From: Armatimonadota bacterium
Lineage (GTDB): Bacteria > Armatimonadota > Fimbriimonadia > Fimbriimonadales > Fimbriimonadaceae
Assembly (NCBI GenBank): GCA_020438215.1
Contig: JAGQUX010000021.1
Coordinates: 1 to 49,551, forward strand
DNA: 49,551 nt
Direction: 5' to 3'
This document shows positions 23,851-32,636 of the stretch, piece by piece (within the stretch, counting starts at the first letter, position 1; each line of letters starts with the position of its first letter). Made by a program: the position numbers and the translations under genes. The notes below the pieces were generated by a model. That model was given only the letters and a program-made list of their open reading frames with translations. It made no database searches and was not told where the DNA came from.

Positions 23851-25790
23851 GCGGCTCGTCGTATTTGTGCGATCAATTTGACGATGCCGGGGCCGGCTTG
23901 CTTCCCCTCATCCAACGCGTGCTTGAGAGTTTCCAGTACATCTCGGCTTGTCATAGCGACACCGGAAACAGCCATCACGGTTGTAGATGCACTGAACGGA
24001 TGAGGCGTGTTGATCAATCCGCATTCAGATATCTTCCGCGCTAACTCAAGCGCTTCTTTGCCTGCAATCTCCGGCATGATGACCAAGAACTCTTCCGGGC
24101 CTGAGCGAGCAATGATGTCGTCCTTACGCACCAGAGATTTCATGCGGCTCGCGAACAGTTTGAGCGCGTTGTCGCCAGCCTCGTCACCATGCTGACGAAC
24201 AAAGTCACCAAAGCTATCAAGGTCGAAATAGGCAAACGCCACCCGACCAACAGGCTGCGAAGCATATTGGCAAGCTGCTTCCAGATAGGGGCGCATCGCG
24301 TGGTGATTGAGCAATCCAGTGAGGCCATCGGTTGTCGAAGACTCAGCCATCACTTCTTGGATTCTCTCGTTCGATTCTTTCACCTGTAGGCTCGCGGCGT
24401 ATTCGGATGTTGCGTCGTGCAAAACAGCCAGGATGTCCGACGATCCGCAAGGAGTGAAGTAAATCTTGAGGTGCCACTCCTTGTTATTGTGAACTTCATG
24501 AATTTCTGCTTCAGAAGGCTCGCGTTCCACCAAGCACTTCTTCATGGCCGTAACAATATGCTGTGCGGCGTTCGGCGGAACAATCGTTCGCCACTGCTGG
24601 CCCCCCACGATTTGATAAGCCATCTTCCCAAAGAGATTCGCGTTATCGTGGATCTCCACCATGTTGCCTTCGATGTCAAATCGTAGGAGCGTATCGGGAA
24701 TCGCTTTCAGCATCGCCGCTTTCGTCAAATCAGATTCGATCAGCATTGCCCGCTGGCGCGATTCTTGGCTAATATCTCGCACCATCACGTAGGCGCCGCT
24801 GACCACGCCCATCTGGTCAAAAACTGGCACCATATTGGCTTGTAAGTCCAGCTTTTCACCGGAAGCATGGTTATAAACCCAAGAAAGGGGCGTTGTCCCT
24901 TGTCCGATAAAAACGCGATACAGTGCCGTTTTCGCGGCATCACCAAGCACATGCCAGCCCATCACATCAAACAAATCTCGCCCGATGACCTCATCGGCGG
25001 AAACACCAAAAATTGCCTCGATTTCTGCGTTCCAAAGGTCAATCTTGCTGTCCTGCCCGAACCGAGCAAATGGCACCGGCATCCGCTCAAAGATGTCATC
25101 CGATGCCACAACGTGAGACTGCTTGATCTCGACATCTTTGATGTTGGTCATTGCGTCGGTCAAAACGTTTTGAACAACAACCTTCACCTCGCGTTTCCCA
25201 ACCGCGAGGATCGAGCCAATAAAACAGAAGAAGAGGAGCCCGAATCCAGTTGCGCGGAGAAGCCATTCATTGCGGGCAAAGGCATCGGCAGCATCACCCA
25301 AGTCTCGGGAGCCGCGCTCAGATTTCAGCTTCGCTTGTCGGAGCTTTTCCGAGTCGATCTTAGGAATCAAGGCATCACGGCGGATTTCACTCCAGATATT
25401 GCCAATCTCTGCCGCAATCTTAGGATCTGACTTTCGAACTGTCTCCTCAATATGCTGGAAACCGTCTTTACCCTGCAAAATCGTCTTCAACAGGAAGTCG
25501 TTCCCGGCAGAAACGCCCCGTTCCGACTCCTCAACAACTTCTTTGTACTGGTCTTCCCAGTCGAGCATGTGCCTTGAAAATGTGCCCGCGGCAACCGAGG
25601 CATCCAGCGCCGCCTGACTTCGAGTCGCAAAATTGTATGAGAGAATCAAGCAAGTGAAGGCAAGGGAAAACGCAAGCAACAAGTGCCAAGCTTGCAAACG
25701 CCGCTTGTACTTCGTCCGATCAGTTGCGCTATATCCTCCCTGGTCGAGATCATCCCAACTCAGCTCGGTTTTCTTGTAGCCCGATTCCAT
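23847..25790 (-). CDS. Membrane PAS-GGDEF protein with degenerate active site
   Basis: 647 aa. TM1 (LLLAFSLAFTCLILSY, about 35-50) and TM2 (GFGLLFFCFIGSILAVG, about 180-197) flank a periplasmic helical sensor region. Two cytoplasmic PAS-type domains follow (FARFGQDSKIDLWNAEIEAIFG; LLRFDIEGNMVEIHDNANL) before a C-terminal GGDEF domain. The signature reads GPEEF (564-568) rather than GG(D/E)EF, so diguanylate cyclase activity is doubtful. The inhibitory-site RxxD (R555, D558) is kept, which would allow c-di-GMP binding as an effector. There is no EAL domain. It lies 8 nt downstream of the DUF167 gene, probably in the same operon. Confidence 0.88.
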   Translation of the reverse strand: MESGYKKTELSWDDLDQGGYSATDRTKYKRRLQAWHLLLAFSLAFTCLILSYNFATRSQAALDASVAAGTFSRHMLDWEDQYKEVVEESERGVSAGNDFLLKTILQGKDGFQHIEETVRKSDPKIAAEIGNIWSEIRRDALIPKIDSEKLRQAKLKSERGSRDLGDAADAFARNEWLLRATGFGLLFFCFIGSILAVGKREVKVVVQNVLTDAMTNIKDVEIKQSHVVASDDIFERMPVPFARFGQDSKIDLWNAEIEAIFGVSADEVIGRDLFDVMGWHVLGDAAKTALYRVFIGQGTTPLSWVYNHASGEKLDLQANMVPVFDQMGVVSGAYVMVRDISQESRQRAMLIESDLTKAAMLKAIPDTLLRFDIEGNMVEIHDNANLFGKMAYQIVGGQQWRTIVPPNAAQHIVTAMKKCLVEREPSEAEIHEVHNNKEWHLKIYFTPCGSSDILAVLHDATSEYAASLQVKESNERIQEVMAESSTTDGLTGLLNHHAMRPYLEAACQYASQPVGRVAFAYFDLDSFGDFVRQHGDEAGDNALKLFASRMKSLVRKDDIIARSGPEEFLVIMPEIAGKEALELARKISECGLINTPHPFSASTTVMAVSGVAMTSRDVLETLKHALDEGKQAGPGIVKLIAQIRRAA

Positions 25791-25798
25791 TCCCAGTT

Positions 25799-26089
25799 TC
25801 AGTCAAATCCCAGTTTGGATTTCAACTGAATTTCATCAATCCCATCAATCTCCAGAACTTTCTCGCGAGATTTGTGCCCGCGGATCAGTACAACTTTCGA
25901 TTTTGGAATCTTCAAGGATTTAGAAAAAAGTTTGACTAGAGCTCCGTTCGCCTCGTTATCCTTCGGCTTGGCTCTCACCCACGCTTTCCAACCTTGGCCA
26001 TCCCATTCAATCGCCTCCCGACTCGCTCCGGGTGTCAGCTTCACTTGAACGGTGACTGACTTCCCCGAACCATCGGATTGAGATTGCAT
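25799..26089 (-). CDS. DUF167 (YggU) family protein
   Basis: 96 aa from ATG 26089; the ORF is open upstream but the family starts here. The full DUF167 pattern is present: VTVQVKLTPGASREAIE, WVRAKPKDNEANGALVKLFSKSL, then KVVLIRGHKSREKVLEI. Members are small cytoplasmic proteins of unknown function, often near yggT. Here it lies upstream of the GGDEF gene with 8 nt between and downstream of the TPR gene with 58 nt between. Confidence 0.9.
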   Translation of the reverse strand: MQSQSDGSGKSVTVQVKLTPGASREAIEWDGQGWKAWVRAKPKDNEANGALVKLFSKSLKIPKSKVVLIRGHKSREKVLEIDGIDEIQLKSKLGFD

Positions 26090-26147
26090 AGACTGTCTAG
26101 TTGAGATTTTCGGATAGTTGCAATGCGAACTAAAGGTGCGCAATTTG

Positions 26148-26708
26148 TTACTTTTTCAGCTTTTGTTGAACCTTCTCCCGGTTCACCTTGGCAGCTTCAT
26201 CTGTTGGAGCCAGCTTGATGTAGGCATCCCAAGTCGCCAATGCTTGCTTATACATCCCCGTTCGATCATAGCTATGAGCGAGAATTCTGTACGTATTTGG
26301 GTGCTGATTGGGGAACTTCTCCACTACTGGTGATAGCAAACTCACCACCATCCGGTACGAGCGTTTGAGATAATAAAACTCAGCCAAAGGATACGCCGAA
26401 TCTGGCATCTCGGGGAAAGTCTCTTTGAACCAAACCAGAATCGCAAGCTCGCTCCCAAAATCTTCGACATTCTTGTACATGTAAGAAAGATTCGTCACCG
26501 CCTCATAATCAAACGGTAAAACCTTTACTTGGAATTCTAGCGACCGGATCGCATGAGGGAAATCCCCGTCTTCAAACCACTGACTCTGTTGCATCTGCAT
26601 GCGATTCCGCATCGCACTCATGATCTCTCGATCGGCTTCATTTAGATCAGCTTGCCCAAAAGCAAAGCTAGAACCCAATAGCCCGAGCAGAATCAAAGAT
26701 TTTTTCAT
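26148..26708 (-). CDS. Exported TPR-repeat protein
   Basis: 186 aa. A signal peptide ([19 protein letters not shown]) precedes tetratricopeptide-like helical repeats ([63 protein letters not shown]). It ends in a Lys-rich tail. It likely scaffolds a periplasmic protein complex; the partner is unknown. Its ATG overlaps the gatB stop (ATGA, 26708-26705), so it is translated from the gatB message. Confidence 0.82.
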   Translation of the reverse strand: MKKSLILLGLLGSSFAFGQADLNEADREIMSAMRNRMQMQQSQWFEDGDFPHAIRSLEFQVKVLPFDYEAVTNLSYMYKNVEDFGSELAILVWFKETFPEMPDSAYPLAEFYYLKRSYRMVVSLLSPVVEKFPNQHPNTYRILAHSYDRTGMYKQALATWDAYIKLAPTDEAAKVNREKVQQKLKK

Positions 26709-28150
26709 CCATCCAGTTCCTTGCGCAGAATCTCCTGCACCATTTTCGGATCGGCCTGACCGCCCGATTTCTTCATCACCTGACCCACAAAAAATCCAAT
26801 CAAGCCAACTTTGCCCGACTTGTATTGTTCAACCTGTGCAGTGCTTTCTTGCAAAACTTCTTGGATCATGGTTTCAATGGCTCCGGAATCAGAAATCATC
26901 CCGAGCCCTTTCTTTTCGACGATCTGAGAAGGCAGATCGCCGCTTTGGAATGACTCTTCAAAAACTTCCTTCGCGGTTTTTCCACTGATCTTGCCACCTT
27001 CGATCAACTGAATCAGATCAACAATATGCTTCGGCGAAACGTTCGATTCTTCCGCAGTTTTGCCCGTCTCGTTCAGCAACCGAGCAAAGTCTCCGTTCAT
27101 CCAGTTGGTCACCAACTTAGCATCGCCACCCAACTCAATCGCCGATTCAAAGAACTTCGACCACTCCAAATCCGAAACCAAAACACCAGCATCATAATTT
27201 GAAAGACCAAGGTCATTTTCGTACCGCAGGTGCTTGGCCAGCGGAAGTTCAGGAAGCGTTGCCCGCACCGACTCGATGTATTCATCCGAAAACTCCATCG
27301 GCACCAGGTCGGGATCGGGGAAATAGCGATAATCCTGCTCCGATTCTTTCACCCGCATCACATAGCTAGTTTGCGTATCCTCATTCCAGCCACGCGTCTC
27401 TTGGATGATCGTTCCCCCCTCATCCAAAACTTTGCCCTGGCGCTCGTGCTCAAATGCCACCCCGTTCTGCACCGACTTAAAGCTGTTCAGGTTTTTCAGT
27501 TCAGTTTTGGTGCCGTATTCGGTTGCTCCCTCAATACGTACGGAGATGTTCGGCTCGCATCGCATTGAGCCCTGCTCCATCTTCCCATCACAAACCCCCA
27601 AGTAAATCAGCGTTTGCCGCAGTTGCATCAGATAGTTTCGTGCGTCGTCTGGGCTCTCAATATCCGGCGGAAACGCCGTCACAATCTCCATCAGGGGAAC
27701 ACCCGCACGGTTGTAGTCAACTCCTGCGCCACCACCCGGGAGGTGCATCAATTTGCCCGTGTCTTCTTCCAGATGCACGCGCGCAATCTTGACCTTTTTC
27801 GTACCGCCATTTCCATCGGGAATCTCCAGCCATCCGTGATAACCAATCGGATTCGTTTCTCCGTATTGACTCACCTGATAGCCTTTCGGAAGGTCAGGAT
27901 AAAAGTAATTTTTGCGGTGGAAAACTGAATGTTTCGCAATCTTGCAGTTGAGAGCAAGAGCCGTTTTCAGAACAAACTCAACCGCCGCTTTGTTGGGCAC
28001 AGGAAGCGTTCCCGGCAAGCCTAAACACACCGGACACGTTCGCGTATTCGGCATCCCCCCAAATTCCACCGGACACCGGCAGAACATTTTGCTGTTGGTG
28101 AGGAGTTCTGCGTGAACCTCCATGCCCACGCTCACGACGTACTTGCCCAT
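26705..28150 (-). CDS. gatB: Aspartyl/glutamyl-tRNA amidotransferase subunit B
   Basis: 481 aa. It is part of GatCAB, which converts misacylated Glu-tRNA-Gln and Asp-tRNA-Asn to the amidated forms. Visible signatures: [35 protein letters not shown] (with the zinc-type cysteines), [25 protein letters not shown] and the C-terminal tRNA-binding YqeY-like domain ([23 protein letters not shown]). The frame opens at ATG 28159, but that ATG lies inside a TAGAAT box. The ATG at 28150 is 7 nt after that box and gives the usual family start, so it is preferred. gatA and gatC are not in the window. Confidence 0.95.
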   Translation of the reverse strand: MGKYVVSVGMEVHAELLTNSKMFCRCPVEFGGMPNTRTCPVCLGLPGTLPVPNKAAVEFVLKTALALNCKIAKHSVFHRKNYFYPDLPKGYQVSQYGETNPIGYHGWLEIPDGNGGTKKVKIARVHLEEDTGKLMHLPGGGAGVDYNRAGVPLMEIVTAFPPDIESPDDARNYLMQLRQTLIYLGVCDGKMEQGSMRCEPNISVRIEGATEYGTKTELKNLNSFKSVQNGVAFEHERQGKVLDEGGTIIQETRGWNEDTQTSYVMRVKESEQDYRYFPDPDLVPMEFSDEYIESVRATLPELPLAKHLRYENDLGLSNYDAGVLVSDLEWSKFFESAIELGGDAKLVTNWMNGDFARLLNETGKTAEESNVSPKHIVDLIQLIEGGKISGKTAKEVFEESFQSGDLPSQIVEKKGLGMISDSGAIETMIQEVLQESTAQVEQYKSGKVGLIGFFVGQVMKKSGGQADPKMVQEILRKELDG

Positions 28151-28246
28151 AAGCTCCATTCTATCTCACGCGTTACGGCGAATCCGGGCAAAAACAATGT
28201 TTGATCACAATCCAGAATTCGAAAAAACAAAATTTACAAACAAGGG

Positions 28247-28275
28247 TTGCAATTTGAAAGAAAAATTCCTATACT
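28247..28275 (+). promoter_or_regulatory. Sigma-70 type promoter upstream of poly-C locus
   Basis: -35 TTGCAA (28247-28252), 17-nt spacer, -10 TATACT (28270-28275), in an AT-rich 150-nt region between gatB and the Cys-rich gene. Transcription would start near 28282 and run through the SD GGGAG (28304-28308), the uORF and the poly-C tract. Confidence 0.65.
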
Positions 28276-28314
28276 ACGAAATAGTGCAGTAAATATTCTG
28301 CTCGGGAGACAAAA

Positions 28315-28344
28315 ATGAATACTACCCCCCCCCCCCCGCAATAG
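28315..28344 (+). CDS. Short upstream ORF containing the poly-C tract
   Basis: ATG 28315 has a good SD (GGGAG, 6 nt upstream) and reads a 9-residue peptide, MNTTPPPPQ, then TAG, with the tract at 13 C. With 12 C the same frame continues without a stop into the Cys-rich protein (16-residue extension before its Met at 28364). With 14 C it ends at a TAA just before that Met. It therefore behaves as a possible translational switch or leader rather than a separate functional peptide. Confidence 0.5.
   Translation: MNTTPPPPQ
28325..28337 (+). repeat. Homopolymeric poly-C tract (13 C)
   Basis: Thirteen consecutive C residues lie just inside an ATG-started frame. Tracts of this length slip during replication, and the read length is also error-prone in assemblies. 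Confidence 0.9.
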
Positions 28345-28363
28345 TTCAGCGAAGGTAATCCGA

Positions 28364-28651
28364 ATGTTTACTACTGGGCTGCTCTGCGCGTTAGTACTGT
28401 TATTAGCAACACCAGGCAGAGCTGCATTCATTGCTTGCAACAAACTCATTTGCAACTCCAGTAAGTCTTGCTCAACGATTGCACTCTACGCTATCGTTCC
28501 AAACCCCGGGTACACATGCGGATTCAATTTGGTGCCATCAAGTTGCTCATTGTGGAACACACATGTGCTTTGCACCACTGTCAAATACTACGACCTTTGC
28601 GAAGAAGATCCTTACAGCGTGACTTACAACTACACAGACACGTGTAGTTAA
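28364..28651 (+). CDS. Small secreted cysteine-rich protein
   Basis: 95 aa. A strong signal peptide (MFTTGLLCALVLLLATPGRA) precedes a mature part of about 75 residues with eight cysteines spaced as in disulfide-rich secreted peptides (ACNKLIC, KSC, YTC, SSC, VLC, DLC, TC at the end). No family recognised. It has its own possible SD, GAAGG 8 nt before ATG 28364, but may also be translated from ATG 28315 when the poly-C tract has 12 C. The gene is AT-richer than its neighbours. The gene 17 nt downstream encodes a membrane-anchored protein, likely its partner. Confidence 0.68.
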   Translation: MFTTGLLCALVLLLATPGRAAFIACNKLICNSSKSCSTIALYAIVPNPGYTCGFNLVPSSCSLWNTHVLCTTVKYYDLCEEDPYSVTYNYTDTCS

Positions 28652-28668
28652 ATCAAAGGGAAGAGAAA

Positions 28669-29622
28669 ATGAAAAACATATCAATCATCTGCCTAGCTTT
28701 ATTAGCTTTGTCAACAGCTGCATTCGCCCAAAGCCAGGACTTACGCTTGCACTTACAAGACGTAAAGGGAAAAGTGAATTCTGGCCTTACGCTTACTGTA
28801 GTAGAGGAATACCCTGACGATACACGCTACCGACGCATTTATGTTGAGGACGGGTTTATTCGATCTGACACAATCGTCAAATATGAAGCTGGTGCTCCGC
28901 TTCAAAATCCGCAAGTTGCATTCGATATTTACCAAAACGGTAGTACCCGTACAGGTGCAGCAAAGCTTGAAGGCATCTTCTCAAATCCAAGTGAAGTTCT
29001 TGACCAAATGGTAGCCTTGCCTTCGCCTACTTCGCGCTCTACTATTTCAGAAGGACGCTCAGTAGAGTCGCTAGTATTGAAGCTATATGGATATGGAAGC
29101 ACTTCACTAACAGATATTGTTGAAAGAGCACGAAATCAGCAGATTTTCGAACCGAGCCACATTTTTGTTTCAGAGAGGGTTAATATTGCTGACGAGCGCA
29201 CTCTCGATTTGGAGTGGCAGCCAGGAAACCTTGCGCTCTCTAAAGTGACTCAGGCAATTAGAGATTCGGGAGGCGCAATCATCAGCACGAATACTATTGG
29301 GGAAAGTCCAGACTACTCCAATCACGATCGGGTGTATAATGTATCAATAAGCCACCCTCAGCTTGGCGTTCAAAATCGAAAAATAAAGATCTTGAACGAA
29401 GAATGGGGAGCTATCCCTGATAGAGTCAAATCGTTCCAGCTTTCAGAGAGCTCACGAACTTTTGAAAACGATAAAGTTTTTGATATTGTTCAGGGACAAA
29501 AGGTACTTGCAAAAGACCCCAGCAAAGCTGAAAAAGTTTATGCTCCGCTAATCTTCGCCCTTGTGGGTGCAGCTACAACTGCTGTCGCGAGCCTAACCAT
29601 ACGAGCTTGGAAGAGGCGATAA
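28669..29622 (+). CDS. Secreted protein with C-terminal membrane anchor, unknown family
   Basis: 317 aa. An N-terminal signal peptide (NISIICLALLALSTAAFAQ) and a C-terminal transmembrane segment followed by positive charges (PLIFALVGAATTAVASL then RAWKRR) give an outside-facing protein anchored at its C-terminus. The mature domain is beta/alpha mixed, with no family I recognise. The SD is AGGGAAGAG before ATG 28669. It is co-transcribed with the Cys-rich gene and ends at a clear hairpin terminator (29632-29659). AT-rich base use compared with gatB and the nuo genes suggests recent acquisition. Confidence 0.72.
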   Translation: MKNISIICLALLALSTAAFAQSQDLRLHLQDVKGKVNSGLTLTVVEEYPDDTRYRRIYVEDGFIRSDTIVKYEAGAPLQNPQVAFDIYQNGSTRTGAAKLEGIFSNPSEVLDQMVALPSPTSRSTISEGRSVESLVLKLYGYGSTSLTDIVERARNQQIFEPSHIFVSERVNIADERTLDLEWQPGNLALSKVTQAIRDSGGAIISTNTIGESPDYSNHDRVYNVSISHPQLGVQNRKIKILNEEWGAIPDRVKSFQLSESSRTFENDKVFDIVQGQKVLAKDPSKAEKVYAPLIFALVGAATTAVASLTIRAWKRR

Positions 29623-29631
29623 TTGTGACTA

Positions 29632-29666
29632 TGCCTGCCTTCCATATAGGAGGCAGGCAACTTTTG
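29632..29666 (+). terminator. Rho-independent terminator of the Cys-rich operon
   Basis: TGCCTGCCT (29632-29640) pairs with AGGCAGGCA (29651-29659) around a 10-nt loop and is followed by ACTTTTG. It closes the two-gene unit. Confidence 0.7.
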
Positions 29667-29704
29667 TGCTACAAAGTCAAGTTATTGGTCGTTCCTTGCT
29701 CCAC

Positions 29705-30265
29705 ATGGCAACAATCACAAAGCAAAGCTCGCCCGTGCGCTGGCTTACCGACAACCAATACGAAAGCCTTCCCCTCCCGCATCGAGCCATCGCCTGGGCG
29801 GACAGCCAAGTCGGAGTTCGTGAGAAAGGTCGGAACCGCGGACGCCAGGTCGAAGAGTATCAGCGTGTCGCTGGTCTTGGTCGCGGGGGCGGATATGCTT
29901 GGTGCGCTTGCTTTGTCACATGGTGCCTCATCCAAGCAGGAGCCAAGTGGTGTGCTCTCCCCAAGCCAGGTCTATGCGCCGCCGTCCGAAACTGGGCAAG
30001 CTGGGCGGAAGAGTCTGAGCGCTTGCGATCAACACCGAAACGTGGCGATCTGTTCTTCTGGCTGGATTCACAAGGCAGGGGTCATATTGGGTTTGTCCTC
30101 AGTACCTGGAAGCTCGGCATCATCCGCACGATTGAGGGCAACACCGATGGTGAAGCTGGCTCACGCGAAGGGGATGGCGTCTACAAACGCACGCGCACCC
30201 TCCGCTCATTCCAGAAACGCCATCGCTATGGATTCATTGATCTCAGCGATTTGAAATGCGAATGA
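29705..30265 (+). CDS. CHAP-domain peptidoglycan hydrolase (phage-lysin type)
   Basis: 186 aa from ATG 29705. The CHAP-type core is visible: AIAWADSQVGVREKG, the nucleophile Cys region YAWCACFVTWCL, and the His region RGDLFFWLDSQGRGHIGFV. These cleave peptidoglycan cross-bridges or the amide bond. There is no signal peptide, which fits a phage endolysin that needs a holin; holin-like genes exist at 39767-40161. It lies alone between host genes. It could also be a domesticated host cell-wall enzyme. Confidence 0.78.
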   Translation: MATITKQSSPVRWLTDNQYESLPLPHRAIAWADSQVGVREKGRNRGRQVEEYQRVAGLGRGGGYAWCACFVTWCLIQAGAKWCALPKPGLCAAVRNWASWAEESERLRSTPKRGDLFFWLDSQGRGHIGFVLSTWKLGIIRTIEGNTDGEAGSREGDGVYKRTRTLRSFQKRHRYGFIDLSDLKCE

Positions 30266-30291
30266 TGAGCATTCAGGGATAAAATCCCTTT

Positions 30292-31026
30292 ATGCTTGCC
30301 GCGATCATTGCCCTCGCCACCACCCCCGCCGACTTCCAGCCCATCTTCGATGGCAAAACGCTGGCTGGCTGGACACCCAAGATCGCTGGCTACCCCCTCG
30401 GCGAAAACTTCGGCAACACTTTCCAAGTCAAAAACGGCGTAATTATGGTCAATTACGACGCCTACACCGACGGCTTCAATGAGCGATACGGCCACCTCTT
30501 CTATGAGCGGGAGCTTCGCTACTTCATCCTCCGCGTGGACTACCGATTCATCGGCGAACAATGCAAAGGCGGTGCGGGCTGGGCATACAAAAACAGCGGA
30601 ATTATGTACCTGGGGCAACCAGCCAGCACAATGGCCCTCGACCAATCCTTCCCCGTCAGCGCAGAATTCCAGTTCCTCGGTGCGGATGGCGACCAAAAGC
30701 GCGGCACCGGCAATGTCTGCTCCCCCGGCACCCACATCCTCAAAGATGGCAACCTTATCAAGCAGCATGTGATTGAGGTCAATGGCCCCTCCATCCCTGG
30801 CGATGCCTGGGTCACCGCCGAACTTGAGGTGAATCCTGAATTCATCATCCACCGCATTAATGGCAAAGAGGTCTACCGCTACACCCACGCGGAATACGAC
30901 GAAAACGACGCAACTACCAAGCCCGTCCTCCCCAAATATCGCCGCCAGGTCGTAGGCGGGACAATCTCCCTGCAATCTGAATCCCACCCGGTGGAATTCA
31001 AAAACGTTCTTCTCAAACGGCTTTGA
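30292..31026 (+). CDS. DUF1080 (3-keto-disaccharide hydrolase) protein
   Basis: 244 aa. A short hydrophobic N-terminus ([12 protein letters not shown]) is probably a signal peptide. The DUF1080 jelly-roll domain shows [25 protein letters not shown] and [15 protein letters not shown], ending in [23 protein letters not shown]. The family binds or cleaves polysaccharides and is common in Planctomycetes and relatives. TAAAAT (30280-30285) lies exactly 6 nt before the ATG (leaderless type). The gene stands alone; nuoB follows 72 nt later with its own TAGAAT box. Confidence 0.88.
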   Translation: MLAAIIALATTPADFQPIFDGKTLAGWTPKIAGYPLGENFGNTFQVKNGVIMVNYDAYTDGFNERYGHLFYERELRYFILRVDYRFIGEQCKGGAGWAYKNSGIMYLGQPASTMALDQSFPVSAEFQFLGADGDQKRGTGNVCSPGTHILKDGNLIKQHVIEVNGPSIPGDAWVTAELEVNPEFIIHRINGKEVYRYTHAEYDENDATTKPVLPKYRRQVVGGTISLQSESHPVEFKNVLLKRL

Positions 31027-31098
31027 ATCTGCGGACGGCCCCAACCCAAACCAAACTTCGCCCGCCAAACCTGAGTAGAATCACACACAAGCAAAGCG

Positions 31099-31689
31099 AT
31101 GCCAAAAAGAGTCGAAACGCTCGTCCTCCACGATAGTGCCACTCCCGTCATTGGGGATATCCAAAAAGGCGGTAGCGTCGTGGTCACCAACTCCAAAACT
31201 CTGCTGGATGTTGGCCTCAACCAAGCTCGCGCCCACGCTCTCTGGCCCCTCACATTTGGCCTGGCGTGTTGTGCCATCGAAATGATGTCCACGGTTGCCG
31301 CTCGTTTTGACCTTGCTCGCTTTGGATCAGAAGCTTTCCGCGCCACCCCTCGCCAAGCCGATGTGATGATCATTGCTGGACGCCTGAGCAAGAAGATGGC
31401 TCCCGTCCTCCGCCAGATTTACGATCAAATGCCTGAACCCAAATGGGTGATCAGCATGGGGGCCTGTGCTAGTTCAGGAGGCGTATATAACAACTACGCC
31501 ATCGTACAAGGAGCCGATCAAGTCGTTCCCGTGGATATCTATGTTCCCGGTTGCCCACCATCCCCCGATGCCCTGATGTACGGCATCATCAAACTGCAAA
31601 ACAAGATGAAGATGCAGGCAATGAAGACCAACAAGCAGATGTCTCTGATCGAACTCAAACCACGAGTGATTGAGAAGGTGGAGGCATAA
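31099..31689 (+). CDS. nuoB: NADH-quinone oxidoreductase subunit B
   Basis: 196 aa. NuoB carries the N2 iron-sulfur cluster near the quinone site of complex I. The ligands are visible: tandem CC in [18 protein letters not shown] and PGCPPSP. The chain is of normal length with a C-terminal Lys-rich tail. nuoI follows after 1 nt. Neither nuoA/C/D nor the other subunits are adjacent, which is unusual for this pathway. TAGAAT lies 17 nt upstream of the ATG, so this message would have a short leader. Confidence 0.95.
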   Translation: MPKRVETLVLHDSATPVIGDIQKGGSVVVTNSKTLLDVGLNQARAHALWPLTFGLACCAIEMMSTVAARFDLARFGSEAFRATPRQADVMIIAGRLSKKMAPVLRQIYDQMPEPKWVISMGACASSGGVYNNYAIVQGADQVVPVDIYVPGCPPSPDALMYGIIKLQNKMKMQAMKTNKQMSLIELKPRVIEKVEA

Positions 31690-31690
31690 G

Positions 31691-32140
31691 ATGGGCTTCG
31701 AACTAATGCGCGATGTTGCCAAGCCGATCATTAGCGGCTTCGGGATCACGGCAAAGCGGCTCCGCCGCGAAAAAGCCACTGTCCAGTACCCCGATGAGCG
31801 ACGCGAGCAATTCCCTCGCACCCGCTGGCGCCACGTCCTCACTCGCTACGACTCCGGTCTGGAACGTTGTATTGGTTGTTCGCTCTGTGCAGGTGCCTGC
31901 CCAGCGCGGTGTATCTACGTCCAAGCGGCGGACAACACCGATGAAGCCCGGTTCTCTCCCGGAGAACGCTTCTCCGAGCGGTACGAAATCAATATGCTCC
32001 GCTGTATTTTCTGCGGCTATTGCCAAGATGCGTGCCCGACCGGTGCCATTGTTCTCCGCAAAGATTTTGAGCTTGCCAACTACGAACGAGAAGACTTCAT
32101 CTACACCAAAGAGATGCTTCTCGAACCAGTCCGCAAGTAA
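31691..32140 (+). CDS. nuoI: NADH-quinone oxidoreductase subunit I
   Basis: 149 aa. It has two [4Fe-4S] ferredoxin motifs, CIGCSLCAGACP and CIFCGYCQDACP, that carry clusters N6a and N6b. The start at 31691 has GGAGG in the nuoB tail (31678-31682), about 8 nt upstream, so it is translated from the nuoB message. The first 35 residues are charged and form the usual NuoI N-terminal extension. It directly abuts the convergent zinc-ribbon gene. Confidence 0.95.
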   Translation: MGFELMRDVAKPIISGFGITAKRLRREKATVQYPDERREQFPRTRWRHVLTRYDSGLERCIGCSLCAGACPARCIYVQAADNTDEARFSPGERFSERYEINMLRCIFCGYCQDACPTGAIVLRKDFELANYEREDFIYTKEMLLEPVRK

Positions 32141-32590
32141 CTACTCGGCTTCTTTTTGCTGATCTTGCGATTGCGGCGGATCGTCGTAAACGGGCTCATT
32201 GCGGCTCGTGATCATGCTGCACCCGCGCCAAAACGCACTGAGCAAGATCATCGCCAAGATCCAGCGACCCCAACCGCCCATCCCACCGAACAGAGTTCGC
32301 ACGCCGCGCTTTGCCTCCAGCGCAACCGCACCCGGACGAAACGCAATATCGTGTTTGGCGCAGGCTCTGCACCGAGGCCCGGCTGTACCTAACTGAAGGC
32401 ATTTGTCGCAAAACGGTTGTCCGCACCGCCCGCAGGTCAAGCCCGTTGTCACCTTGGGGTGGTTGGTACACGGCTTGGCGTTCTCGTCTATTTCCTTTTC
32501 AAAAGACACCTTGCTAAAGTCCAGTCCGCAGTAGGAGCAAGACGTCGCTCCTTCTTCAAATCCTTTCTGACAGCGCGGACAATTTGGCAT
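32141..32590 (-). CDS. Zinc-ribbon membrane protein
   Basis: 149 aa. Three Cys motifs: CPRCQKGFEEGATSCSYCG (a zinc ribbon), CTNHPKVTTGLTCGRCGQPFC (B-box-like) and CLQLGTAGPRCRAC. A transmembrane helix follows (GRWILAMILLSAFWRG), then an acidic/Gln-rich tail. The N-terminal zinc ribbon is likely cytoplasmic. It resembles bacterial zinc-ribbon/B-box membrane proteins of unknown function often near rhomboid genes. ATG 32590 is chosen because the family starts there; the longer frame upstream is not supported. The stop touches the nuoI stop. Confidence 0.78.
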   Translation of the reverse strand: MPNCPRCQKGFEEGATSCSYCGLDFSKVSFEKEIDENAKPCTNHPKVTTGLTCGRCGQPFCDKCLQLGTAGPRCRACAKHDIAFRPGAVALEAKRGVRTLFGGMGGWGRWILAMILLSAFWRGCSMITSRNEPVYDDPPQSQDQQKEAE

Positions 32591-32636
32591 CTTCGAATTA
32601 ATTCCCCGAGAACCGGGCCACGAGTAAAATACCATT

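Noticed and set aside
30226-31068. Minus-strand ORF (280 aa) opposite the DUF1080 gene
   Set aside because: DUF1080 on plus has clear family motifs and a TAAAAT-N6 start; the antisense frame has none.
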